From: Icerya purchasi
Taxonomy: Eukaryota > Arthropoda > Insecta > Hemiptera > Monophlebidae
Assembly: GCA_039619475.1 (NCBI GenBank)
Contig: CM077115.1
Coordinates: 154,665,774 to 154,729,773 of the forward strand
Direction of reading: 5' to 3'
Length of the DNA stretch: 64,000 nucleotides
A model generated the notes under the pieces. That model was not told where the DNA came from, made no database searches, and saw only the letters and a list, made by a program, of their open reading frames with translations. Shown here piece by piece: positions 48,470 through 59,589 of the stretch. Both the position numbers and the translations under genes were made by a program. Position 1 is the stretch's first letter. Each line of letters begins with the position of its first letter.

Positions 48470-50690
48470 TGATTTTTTTAAGTTTTTAAAATTAAGTGAA
48501 TTAAAAAGATTTTTTCTTTTCTCTTTCGTAAAATCGTTTGGCTGGAGTTTAGATTAGCGTGTGATGGAATATTTTATATTTTCACGCAGGAATTTAGGGG
48601 CACCCCTTGTGTAAAATTAATTTAAATCGAGTATTTGACGACAGCAGTTTTTATGAAATTATCGATGAAATGGGCCAAAAACAGCTTCTGTTACGCATTT
48701 GCAATGTACAGTTGCCCCCGAATTTTCTTTTTTTTTTTCGTATCGACTAAAAAATTGTATACATTAGGAGATTTACTGGGGCTAAATACACCGACATGCT
48801 ATCTAGTGAAAATAGTAAAGCTACACTGCCCTTCTTATATAAGAACAAACCATTTTTAAAACCAGTTACCGCGTATTTCGCGATATTCTCTACAGATTCC
48901 ATTTTAAGTGCTGTATGTAAAACTTAATTTCACGATTTAAGATATCTTATTAATGTCCCGTCCCAGTCGGATTAGGTACTCGGTTTAATTAAATCGAGAT
49001 CACTTTTTTCTACTTCTTGTTTAGCAGTTCTTTTTCGCGTAATGGGGACCAACGCATCAAATTGTAAATGGTCGCAAAGAGAATAATTTAAAAATTGAAA
49101 ACAGAGCTCATTTAAATTATGCCTCGGACCATTACCGAAAATATTCCTAATCCTCAAAATTCTGGAACTTTTCTACAACTTCTTTTAGTCCCGTTTACGT
49201 TAGTTCCACTTGTACCGGATTCTCCCCACTTATATTCGTATTCGTCATACCCGGATCAGATTCATTTTGTTGCATTTCTATGTCTCGTTCAAAACTGTGC
49301 GACGATGTAGGCCTATCTGGAAAAAATCCTTAGTCTCTGAACCCATTAGAAAATCAAAACGAAAACTACTGTAAACAGAAATTTAGCTTTTAACCGTTTT
49401 CTTTTAAAACCCTATTCTTCGCAAGATGTCTTTTACTCCTTTCGACATATGTAAGGTTTATTCTGAATCCTCCTATTAGCGCACGATATAGAAAAAATCT
49501 GCAAAAAAAAAAAAAAGATCAGGCGTATCGAATTTAACTGAAACTATTAGTGGAAAACTAAAGACCATTTCACGTATAAAATTTCATTTGTCATAATCTA
49601 CATCATAATTCGTAGAAAACGAATAACGTCTTTCAGCGGCCCAAATAGCGCATGCTGTTAATGAAGTTCATTTATTTTCAATTTTTATTTTTTCATTTGG
49701 CTCCTTATTGCACATTGAGTCCGCGCTGGTAATTTGCTGGACTTCTCAATATTCGAACAAGCGAGCCACATAAACGATAGCTAGCTTGAAGTTTTTATTC
49801 CCCCCCCCCCCCTCCCCCCGTTAAATTACCGTTTTTAACTATTAGGGGGTTATCGCAGTGAGAGCTGCCTAGGCTACTTTAAAGTCGACCTATCAATCTG
49901 CCATCCTGAATATTAATCCAGCGGTCACCATGCTTTGATCATCGGTTTTATTTGGCGTAAGAATGTTACGTCTTGGACATCCATTCTTTTTGTATCTTTT
50001 TCAGATTGCGCAGCATTTCGGACAAGCATTTCCTCATGTATTCCATTCTGGCATCGGGTAGGCGCCCGCCTGTCCGGCATCCTACCACCGGTGGATCGCA
50101 GACTGTCACACCCAGCACTAACTCCAGATGTTCCTCGGTGTTCCCCAGGCAGCAGCCTTCTACTTTTATTCCTCGTCATCATTTCTCCATAAAGAGTGGT
50201 GCATTTTATCCCTACTGCCAGGTTGTTTCTGTGTATTCATTTGTGTTTGTAGATTGTTTCTTATACTACTGACTGTTTTCTTAATTGTTTGCTGTATATT
50301 ACCAGTATTGTACATATTTCTGTGTGCAGATTGGGAGTTTTTAGTCCTTTCCCACCTTCCTCGTTTGTCACAATTCCCTAAGCTACTACGAAGGGCATTT
50401 GGTTACCCAACAGTTCGCTTAGTTCAAAGTATGCAGGTGTCACAACGTGCCTGTGAGGTAGGTGTTGACACGGAGAGGCTAAGTGGAGTTCTGAGGCTCC
50501 ATATAATCGCTTCCAGTGTCCTTTGATTCATCTGTAGATTGTATTTCATTACAATAGATATTTTGAAACAAACATGAACAATGATCCATTATGACCAAGG
50601 ACCCCGAAACTTGTAAGAAAAAAGATAAACTGACCATGTCGTAAGAGTATGTTAATGTTATTTCTTAGCTACAATCTTTTTTTAATTTTT
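48470..50690. other. no gene assigned; GC-richer patch at 49920-50530
   Basis: Mostly AT-rich. Overlapping frames on both strands at 49925-50526 lie in a less AT-rich patch. One frame has FWHRVGARLSGILPPVDRRL and another MFLGVPQAAAF, which faintly recalls the GVPQGS block of reverse transcriptases. This is too weak to call. A C run lies at 49801-49820. Confidence 0.35.
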
Positions 50691-50715
50691 GTTTAATTTA
50701 TATATATATATATAT

Positions 50716-51031
50716 AACTCAGCCATTTTGGTCTCGCAAGGGGCTGTGCCTCTTGACCCCTCTTACTTACATTTCCGTCTCTTTCTCTTCTGTAATTCTT
50801 ACTGGCATCAACACAAAAAAAATAACATAATCACAAAAATCCTATCCTAATATTTAACTTTCATTATATAAAATTAAGACATTTTTTCGTTATAAAATCT
50901 AATGGGGGCCGGCCTAAGAATTACTTTGTAAATGTTAATTATTTTATAGAAAGTATAGAAGAGAAAGAGACAGAAATGTATGCAAGAGGGGTCAAGGGGC
51001 ACAGCCCATTGCGAGGCCAAAACGGCCGAGT
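50716..51031. mobile_element. palindromic MITE, monomer form
   Basis: Starts ACTCAGCCATTTTGGTCTCG and its other end, complemented, reads ACTCGGCCGTTTTGGCCTCG. The inverted arms are about 85-100 bp (CTTGACCCCTCTT and AAGAGGGGTCAAG), with a non-palindromic middle containing GGCCGGCCTAAGAATTAC. It is preceded by TA repeats. Same family as 40173-40960. Confidence 0.8.
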
Positions 51032-52273
51032 TTATATACACACATACATATATGTATGTATATTCCTTCGCAATGATAGTGTGTATTCGGCGGGGGCAAC
51101 GCTCTCTTGAAATAATAAATTTAAAAAAATCAAATTAGAACCGGGCATGCGTGTTAGTTAAATTGACTCGATAAAATTTTATTCAAGTTTAGAATAATTT
51201 CCATTTCGGATGGGCGATCGATTTTATAATTTCGTGCTGAAATAGTAATTTTGACGCGTGTTCGTGTTCAAGAAAGTAATTTATGTAGTCGAACGGCGAT
51301 GCGGTAACGTTTAATAATAGAAATTGCGTTCGCAGAAGGCGGTAGCCTGTATGGAACATTGGCCGAGAATAGGGGGAACAGAATGAACGGAATGACCTCA
51401 TCGACGACGCTTTGTCGCATTGCATCGATCGATTGTTGGGTTAGTCTGCTCGCGATATTCTCGCCTAGACTATTAGACGAAGAATGCACCTTGTACCTGA
51501 ATTTGAGCAAATTCTTATTTCTTATTTGCCGACAAAACCGTTCACACTCTAAAACACGGTAATAAACGCGTGAACAGTTGTTTATTAATTGAGTATTTTC
51601 GATGTTCCGGAAAAGAATTAAAATCCATAATATTTACATAATCGAATTTTATCGCATTGAAAAAGCATTAACGAAACTCGGCTAAACCGTATTATTTCCT
51701 CGATTTTCTACAGCGTTGAGGAATTTAATCGGCACTTATATGCTGGTGGTCCAGATAAAAATGTAATAGCCTTTAAAGAAAAATGCTACCAGCGCGCTCT
51801 TCAAAAGAAAAATTCCAAATTTATTTTCTGAGATATTTTTTACACCTGCATTATTGCTGTTTCTTTTTTATCTTCACACCGACTTCATGTTTGTTGTTTT
51901 TTTTTCCAGTGTTTGTTGACGCACAAATTTTGATTATTTAGCAGATTTTAATGATTATTCATTCGAAAGTGTAATAGCCCGATCAGTGGGGTGGTGCATA
52001 TTGTTGAGTACCATCGTTGACAATTAATATTCGCAGCAATCATTAAAATAAAGATAAAAAAAAAATGGAGGAGGAGGGGTTCTTTAAAATTATCAATGTT
52101 ATCTACCATACAGAAAGGTCAGTTGAAAAAAAAAAAAAAAAAGATTAATTTCTAATATAGTCAGATAAAAAAAATCAAACATTTTCAATGTTACTTTTCC
52201 GGGGATAAATAAAAATTCGAGTAAAGAAAACAGAAACCCTCCCATGGCGCACAAGCTGGCGGAATACCTTAAC
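51032..52273. other. no gene recognised
   Basis: A less AT-rich patch at 51190-51560 has overlapping frames on both strands without a recognisable domain. Confidence 0.5.
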
Positions 52274-52286
52274 ACTACTGCGTATA

Positions 52287-52486
52287 AATATTGATATCCA
52301 TTTTCTGTTTCGTCACTTTATTAAATATAGCTATATAAAAACACCTATTACAGAAAATTATAGTTATAAAAAATAATTGTCATGATTATGGGGAGTATGT
52401 AACTCCGAAACATGTCGGCTATATTTTATATTTTTTATAACTATAATTTTCTGTAATAGGTGTTTTTATATAGCTATATTTAATAA
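52287..52486. mobile_element. 200-bp foldback element with 13-bp target duplication
   Basis: Direct repeat ACTACTGCGTATA at 52274-52286 and 52487-52499. Inside are inverted arms at 52317-52375 and 52429-52487 that match at all 59 positions (arm begins TTTATTAAATATAGCTATAT); the last arm base overlaps the direct repeat. The loop has GGAGT...ACTCCGAAACATG, which resembles a hammerhead stem II plus GAAA. A 13-bp duplication is too long for usual MITE classes and fits target-primed retrotransposition. Non-coding. Confidence 0.75.
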
Positions 52487-52604
52487 ACTACTGCGTATAG
52501 CTTAAGAGGCGCCATGCCTCTAATGAGATATCTTGTGCTCGTTAGAGGACAAGGATGAAACCGTAAAAGTATATCAGTAAGTATCGGTAAGAACAGCGAA
52601 CTTA

Positions 52605-52663
52605 AAAAAAAAAATAAATAAATAAATAAAAAAAAAAATAAATAAATAAATAAAAAAAAAAAG
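52605..52663. repeat. AAAT/poly(A) tandem block
   Basis: A-runs alternating with four AAAT units, twice in tandem. The reading frame on its complement is low complexity and not a gene. Confidence 0.9.
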
Positions 52664-52825
52664 ATGTATCTTTTTTATTAGAAAGCAGTATTTTCTTCCA
52701 TATAACCCAAGACAAAAATAAGCCAAAAAAGTGTCATTAGAATAATGATATTTCTTACTGATCCTAATCAAATTATTAATTAAGTAAATAAATGAAACAC
52801 AACCAACAGCAAACTTTTACGTTAT

Positions 52826-52900
52826 TGTAAACACCGATACTAGTTTCGAATTTACCATAATAATATCGTGGTAAATTCGAAACTAGTGTCGATGTTTACA
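52826..52900. repeat. 32-bp inverted repeat hairpin
   Basis: Arms 52826-52857 and 52869-52900 (TGTAAACACCGATACTAGTT... and complement) match at about 30 of 32 positions around an 11-base loop. Confidence 0.85.
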
Positions 52901-52904
52901 TTTG

Positions 52905-53341
52905 ATTATTTTAATATTTCAGACATTTCCCGTGTTTTACGTTTCATTTGATATTCTATCGTTAAAATAATAATAGGGGGGAAGTATGAAGATCGAAAAT
53001 TTTAAAATAAAAGCAATGATGAGTGACTTAAAATATCATCAAGAAGCCTATCGAAATATAGATTCGAATAAAGATAAGCGTGATTTCCTCGCCCATAACT
53101 GATGGAATTTCTACATGACCGCTGAACAAATATTCAGCTACCTACGGACTACAGGAAATAGTAGCATTTTATAGGTCTATCTACCCAAAAATCTAAAAAT
53201 AAACTATTATTTTAAAACAAAAGTACCGACTTCAGCTTTAGAAATTTAATAAAAATGTGCTAAAAAGTAAACAACAATTATTCGATAAAAGAAAATACTA
53301 ATAAAGACAACATCCTCCTGTTTGTTAATTAATAAAATATA
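52905..53341. other. no gene recognised
   Basis: AT-rich, nothing recognisable. Confidence 0.6.
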
Positions 53342-53604
53342 GTAATTCATTACAACTATCAAAATATAAAAAACAAATTTAAGAATAAAATTAAGGCTTA
53401 CTTAGAAACGTTTTCTCGGGTACAACCCATCTTCAGCTAAGAACACAACTCACTAAGAGTGTGATTTAGAATTTGTTTCTGATCACATATATTGATTATT
53501 GTTCTTAGCTGATGATGGGTTGTAACCGAGAAAACGTTTCTAAGTAAGTCTTAATTTTATTTTTAAATTTGTTTGTTATATATTTTGATAGTTGTAATGA
53601 ATTA
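53342..53604. mobile_element. foldback element with hammerhead-like motifs in both arms
   Basis: Arms of about 105 bp (53342-53446 and 53499-53604) are inverted repeats with few mismatches. The right arm reads CTGATGATGGGTTGTAACCG then AGAAAACGTTTC; the left arm complement reads CTGAAGATGGGTTGTACCCG then AGAAAACGTTTC. The loop is about 50 bases. No coding sequence. Resembles terminal repeats of Penelope-like elements in inverted arrangement; that is an inference. Confidence 0.6.
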
Positions 53605-55665
53605 TATTTTTAAAGGAAAATGCGTTTTGTACACAGTGTGGTGTGTCTCCAGGGGGGGGGGGGATATTATGATTCATTCTTAATCAACCTTAATACTTTT
53701 TTTACAATATCGCGGTATATCATATTCAATTGAAAACCCATGGTAAACATTTCTCCGATGACGTTTCTAATACTTTGCTTATGGAAAGCGAGTGTGTATA
53801 TGCCCTTATTTAATATGACGTCTTAATTGTTGTAATGCGAATTTCGTTAAATAATACTGTTTAAACATAATCACAATGTCCTCTTTTAAGGTAAAGTACC
53901 TTTTTCTGGGCACTTTTAATAAATTTGTATAGATCTCGAAATGATTTTTTCAAACTTTTTCATTATTTTTCTCGTTCTAACTTACGAAGAAAATCTCGAT
54001 GTGTTTTGCATTAACCAACGCGGACTTCATTATTCGGTTTTTAAAACCTTTGGCGGGTACAAAAAAATATATTCTGCAAAGGTAACACCGTTGCAATCTC
54101 TTTCTCATTCTCTCAAGTTATTTTCCAAAAAAAAAAAAAACCGATTTCTTAAGCCATAATCTCCAAACGAGAATTCCGGGCCACTATCACTTCTATAAGG
54201 ATAAAAGGGAACTCCTGGTGATTAATTAATGTTTTGTCTTCATGCTTCTCAACTATGATTTAAAATCATTTCGACATTTTCTATTATTTTACAACCAAAT
54301 CGTGGCAGTCCAAACGGCTAAATAATTTTCGTTTGTTCCAACCATCGCTTACCCAATTCTTCGGTTCTTTGAACTATCCCTTCTCTCTATCTCTCTATTT
54401 CATTAATTACACCTGCTGCTGCAAGGTTGTTTCCAACCGTATTCTACGATCCAGTCGACCTTGTTTGCTATTAGTTCTTAATGATGCATGTAAACCGTTT
54501 GAACCATTATTTCGAAAAAATAAAAAAAAAAAAAAAAAAATAAAAAAGTTTTAAAACAACTCGGTTTGACGTTTGCCTCTCTTTCGTTTATCGGTACTTT
54601 TTTATCTGTCTCTCTCTACTTGGTTTCTTTTTATTAAGCTCTGTCTCCCAGCACGACATACGAGGTTCGCTATCTGCTCCCTTTTCCACTTTTTCACGTT
54701 TCCCCAGCTTCCAAAAATGAAATTACTTGCGATTCAGATTGCGTTTTCTTTTCGAGTGATTTTCTTTCGAACGGGTTCCATGTTTTGTTCCCATTTGTTA
54801 AATCTAAAACGTTCTGTTTTCTATATAGCGCCTTTATTTTCGGTTTTGGTTTCTTTCTTCCTTTAAATGTTTTCGAACAGAGGTTCTTGTTGAATAACTT
54901 ATACTCAACAAAAAAAAAAAAAAAAGGAAAAAAAATACTATCCATTTTTCACTTCTAACATCATCACGTTGATACATTATTAAAATCATTTTCGGATTAC
55001 ACGCAAAATAAGTACCCGGTATTTGATGTAGTCTTTATACGTCATCGACTATGAACTTTCACACTTTTTTTCTTTGAATTGTATCCCCCAATGCATCCCC
55101 TTTCGCAGGCATTGAGCAACATGATTTTCGATTAAAATGTTCTAAAACTGCAATAAATCCAGAAGCTCTATTTGTTCGTTTCTATTTTGCAACCTAATAT
55201 GATTAAATTGATGCAAGAAATATTCAATTTTATAAACTACCTCAAATTTACGAGCATTACGGGAATCCATTAGCACGATTCAATTCTATTGGCGAAAGAA
55301 AAATTTTCGATCTTTACAATAATTAAACATCACTGACTAGTCTATTTTCAGGAAATAATTATAGAAGAGAATATGTTTTTCTTTGAAAACCGCGACAAAA
55401 CTAATGCAAAACAGAATGCGTTGTTTTGAATTCTTCGACAAATATTGTTTGAGAAATTCGATTTACTGCATTGTGTCCACGCAATCAATGCGATAGGTGA
55501 AATGCGTATTTAGCATATAGAATAATCTTTTATATCGAAATATTTAAACAGATATTACGTATTTTACATTAGAAAGATCTTCTGTTTTATAATAAGTTAT
55601 ATGCGCAATGTTCGGAGTTATCGCATTTTTAATCGATATGAAATATATTTTTTATACAATTAACA
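53605..55665. other. no gene recognised
   Basis: Pyrimidine-rich plus strand with frames at 53941-54159, 54333-54554 and 54573-54866. These may be worn retroelement coding sequence, but no motif is firm. G run at 53654-53664. Confidence 0.45.
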
Positions 55666-55676
55666 CTTAACTCGAA

Positions 55677-55840
55677 ATCATAACCGCTGATAGAATCACA
55701 TGGTGGAAGGCAATGGCAAGCCACCACGTCTACACCACACCATAAACGCGTTAGCTGATGTATAGTAGGCAAATACACGCAGAACTGCATTGTAATAGTA
55801 AGCGATTCTTCATTAAGTATTTTTGAATTATTAGTACCGT
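55677..55840 (+). repeat. SINE central-domain fragment
   Basis: GGAAGGCAATGGCAAGCCAC and nearby AGAACTGCATTGTAATAG match the body of the 44.6-kb SINE (GGAAGGCAATGGCAAACCAC; AGGACTGCACTTTTGTAA). No tRNA-like head is seen, so it is 5' truncated. Confidence 0.55.
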
Positions 55841-56325
55841 TTTTTTTTGTTTTTTTTACATTATACCTTTTTATACATCAAAATATGTTTACTCCGTAAT
55901 TTAACTATCGCCGAATTCGGGTCTGCCGCCAAACGTTTTCAAGATAACCACTAACGGAAAACATATCTCCTGCAGAGTTTTACGCTCTGAACCGACTACG
56001 AACAAGGCATATAGTCCTGTCCCACGACTATATGTTCCATCCCCTACATTCTGCCTACAGAGCAGCGTCCCTACTGTATCGCACATGCTATGTATGCGCT
56101 CAGTCTTTTTCAGATCGATAATTTCATGGAACAGCAACGATAATGTCACTAGTATCATTGCTAATTCATCGACGATAACGGCATTTGTCTTTCAGTTTAT
56201 TAAGACAACCCCGAGTTAATTAGTTATCTTTAAATACTAACTCTAGGTCCTGTAGTAGCCTTGGCAGCTAAAAACAGCACTTTTTTAGATGGTATGCTAG
56301 ATATATGTATAATAATAATAATAAT
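55841..56325. other. no gene recognised
   Basis: The minus-strand frame at 55901-56158 covers a slightly GC-richer patch without a recognisable domain. Confidence 0.5.
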
Positions 56326-56327
56326 AA

Positions 56328-57160
56328 TTTCAATTCAATTCAATTCAATTCAATTTATTCAATTCAATTATGTACAATCTTAAATATTAGAGTAACTAAA
56401 ATAAGTTTACCACAAATGCGCATTGTTGCGCGAGCAGTGGTGAATATTATTATATAACTATTTATTACAAAACCAACCTGGTTATTGATTGTTGGCTGTT
56501 GTTTACAAAATTTTATCTTATTAAATATTAAATATTGTATACAGATTTAAATAACAGTATAAAATATGTAAAGCACAATTACCAATACATTATAGTAAAG
56601 TATTTTTCACTTACGTACCACATCTACACACCCAAATATAGACCCAAATACACTCCTAGTTATACACGCTTACAATCCATACATTCCATAAACAGTAATA
56701 CAGACAAGCTTTTCACACCTATGCACCTCTCAAATCTCCACATGCGACATTTATTATTACTTAAGTAAAGTCTAATTTTGCCTGCGCTTCATTTGCACTT
56801 GCCCTCCTACCCCCTTAATAATACAAATACCAACGAACAATAATGTTAACAGCCTTTATAATAATATTTCTCTGCTAAATATATCAAGTACAGGTTTGTT
56901 GTATACATAGGGCAATGTTGCAGGAATCAGATTTAAGCACTGTTTCGTTCCAAAATTATAAGTTAGATAGCTATATTGCCCTATGTTCACAGAATAATAT
57001 ATCAATTAATTATAAAACTAGTCATAAAACTAATCATAATAACTAGTCACTTATTCTCCCTCAGTCCCTTAGTAATAAACTTCAACTGCAAATCATAAAT
57101 AATATCATGATATAAATTGCTATATTAATAATATAAGAAACAATAATAATAATTATAATA
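56328..57160 (-). mobile_element. non-LTR 3' end with (CAATT)n tail
   Basis: Begins on the plus strand with about seven CAATT units (56328-56368), then CACAAATGCGCATTGTTGCG and CGAGCAGTGG, comparable to TCTATGCGCATATTTGCGCG and AGCGATGG just inside the 3' end of the next element. So this is the 3' region of a related, 5'-truncated copy with a different pentamer tail. No coding part is left that I can recognise. Confidence 0.5.
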
Positions 57161-57694
57161 ATAATAATAATAATAATAATCAAATCAAATCAAATCAAAT
57201 CGTTTATTATTACTATTACCTTACATTTCCCATCTATGCGCATATTTGCGCGAGCGATGGGTATTTGAAAATAAAAAATACAACAATGAAAATGAAAAAT
57301 CTTTACAATTTTTAAACAAAATATGAAAGTAAAATACTAAAATAAAGTGAAATACATTAAATTGCGCGTGCATCTGGATTAAATGAAGGGAACTGAAACG
57401 GTTTTCCAAACAAAGTCCAAGTTTACAAACGAAATTAATCTAATTAAATAGCTAAATAATTAATTAATATAAATTAAATCTAACCGGAAATATAATATTA
57501 AACGCCAATTTAAAGATGATAATCGTGTCAAACTCAATTGGAACTTTCTGTAAAATAATTCGTTAAGCATTTGCGTCTCTTCTTATAGTTTTTAAGATTT
57601 TCTTTCACGTGATCCGGTAGTAAATTATAAAGTAAACGAGCCATGTAGACCATTTGTATTTTGGAATGGTATTTATTGAAATTAGGTACCACTG

Positions 57695-58194
57695 CTATTT
57701 CCCTACCAGAGCTTCTGGTTTTACCCTCCTTATATAAAATTGTAAATTCCTCTCTGTTTTTAAACATATAAAGTAGTACCCCTGAATCTTATATAAAATT
57801 CTTATGTTCAGGAAATTGTATTTGCAACTGATGTTACTGTCTTTGTTTATGAGCTTAAATATCCTATTTTGCAAAATGTCCAGTTGTCTTCTGTTACATT
57901 CAGCTACTTTCCCCCAGTGCATTAGTCCATAGGTAAGGACCACCGGTAGGTATAGAGATTGATATAATCGATAGATATGGTTTCCTTTGAAAAATTCTCT
58001 CAAGTAATAAAAAAAATGTAATTTAGCTTTCTTAATTTCTTTTCCGAGAAATAAATGTGTTTGTTCCATGTCAACCTGCAATCGAGAGTTAGACCCAAGT
58101 ATTTGATCTCGTAGGCTCTGTCTATGTGTATACTGTTATTTATTGTAATCTTTATATCGTCCCACTGATTCTGTGGTAGATTACTGTAGACCAC
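57695..58194 (-). pseudogene. RT thumb and C-terminal fragments
   Basis: Two overlapping frames (58000-58194 and 57695-58081). The first has EIKYLGLTLDCRLTWNKHI, the second SLYLPVVLTYGLMHWGKVAE, NRRQLDILQNRIFKLINKDS. A third frame (57534-57767) carries the last residues. They belong to one interrupted protein. Confidence 0.8.
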
Positions 58195-58460
58195 GAGCTT
58201 CGTTTTTTTTAAATTTACTATAAGCCTATTGTTATGGAACCAGTTTAGTATTACATTTACCCCAAGCTGTACCTGTTGTTACAAAATGTCGGTATAGCGT
58301 GAACTCATAGTGAACACAGTATCATCAGCGTAAGTGAATATTTTGCCCGGTATAATAAGATCACATAAATCATTTACATATATTAAAAATAGAAGTGGAC
58401 CCAAAATACTTCCTTGCGGCACGCCACAATTTTGACTAACACATTCACTGAAAACCTTGT

Positions 58461-58715
58461 TTATTTTAGTTTTGTACTTTTCCTTTGGTGAAGATACGAT
58501 TCAAACCAGTCATATATATTACCCCTAAAGCCCAATGAATACAATTTTTTCAATAGAATGTTACGATTAATTGTGTCAAAAGCTTTACGCAGATCAAAGT
58601 AAACGGCCAGACAGGATTTACCACTCTCTAAGAGCTTTTTGCTATATATGATATATGTGCTTAAACAGTGCTGTGCCAGTACTTTTCCCCTACAGGAATC
58701 CATACTGATTAACAC
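58461..58715 (-). pseudogene. RT fingers/palm fragment (motif A)
   Basis: 84-residue frame with LAVYFDLRKAFDTINRNILL, followed by GFRGNIYDWFESYL. It carries the first catalytic Asp. It ends at a stop created by a one-base shift; the next frame continues with CGVPQGSILGP. Confidence 0.85.
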
Positions 58716-58763
58716 TAAAGAACTTCTTTACGTGTAAAAAGCTTAACATCCTGGTTTTAATAC

Positions 58764-58765
<2 letters not shown>

Positions 58766-58794
<29 letters not shown>

Positions 58795-58820
58795 GTAATA
58801 ATAATAATAATAATAATAAA
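58766..58820. repeat. AAT microsatellite
   Basis: Interrupted (AAT)n run at the 5' side of the retroelement. Confidence 0.95.
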
Positions 58821-59589
58821 TCAAAAAAAAAAATCGTGTTGTTGCGAACGCATAAAATAGTTCTCGTGTTGGCAGAAAATTTTGTTTTAAAGGTTTATAT
58901 CAGCCTATGAGAAAAACTGCAAGACTTGTCCCGCACATAAGAGGAAGAACCTTTTATTTAGACCTTTGTACGCTCGAAGAATGGTCCGTTCTATTCAAAT
59001 CGCCTATCAGAACTTCCCTGTTTATTATTACCATAGTAAGGAGTACGAAAAAAAAACAAAAAAAAAAACAAAAAAGAATGCATAAAGGCGGAGAAAAAAG
59101 GAATATTAAAAGTAGGTAGTTTTTTTTTCTTTTTGTTCAAGTGTGATCATGGTGAGAAAGAAGTGCACGTAATTTAAATGGCCGTCGTTATTAATTTTAC
59201 AATAGAGACTGTCTGCAATTGAGATTTATTTCCGTCTACACTTGGAATTTTGGAAGGCGGCCAATTTACGGTTTTTTATACTACATAAATTTTTCTTCGA
59301 ACCGAATAACCGCCGTAAAAAGCACAAAAACACACTAATGAATTCCCCTATCCCCCCGGTGGGGGGGGGGGGGGCATTTATGCCAATTTAAAAAATCGTT
59401 TTTTTTTTTTTATATCTCGAGAAAGGAAAAACAATTCTCTTCCATTTTACCTTTGAAAATTCTCTTCCGATTTCGGTCGATGGCATCCCAAACAGAAAAC
59501 TAATAATGATCTCTAAATTACTCGAACCGGAGAACCTCTGGAGATTTACGATGAAAACTTATTTTAAATAATAAACGCCCCAACTTACG
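58821..59589. other. no gene recognised
   Basis: AT-rich; G run at about 59359-59374. Confidence 0.55.

Larger units (their letters stand above)
57181..58750 (-). mobile_element. non-LTR retrotransposon with nearly complete RT (CR1/Jockey-like)
   Basis: Minus-strand element ending in (ATTTG)n and (ATT)n (57140-57200). Its reverse transcriptase has motif A AVYFDLRKAFDTINRN, motif B CGVPQGSILGPLLF, motif C FTYADDTVFT (about 58313-58340), then IKYLGLTLDCRLTWNKHI, and the post-RT region VVLTYGLMHWGKVAE and LDILQNRIFKLI. So the palm with both catalytic Asp pairs is preserved. Frame breaks exist near 58461, 58195-58000 and 57700. The 5' end, with endonuclease and ORF1, is missing at about 58750 next to an AAT microsatellite. 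It is one of the better preserved elements here. Confidence 0.85.

Noticed and set aside
57140..57200. CRISPR-like or satellite array of short repeats
   Set aside because: These are trinucleotide and pentanucleotide simple repeats at the 3' end of a LINE, with no spacers; the genome is eukaryotic.
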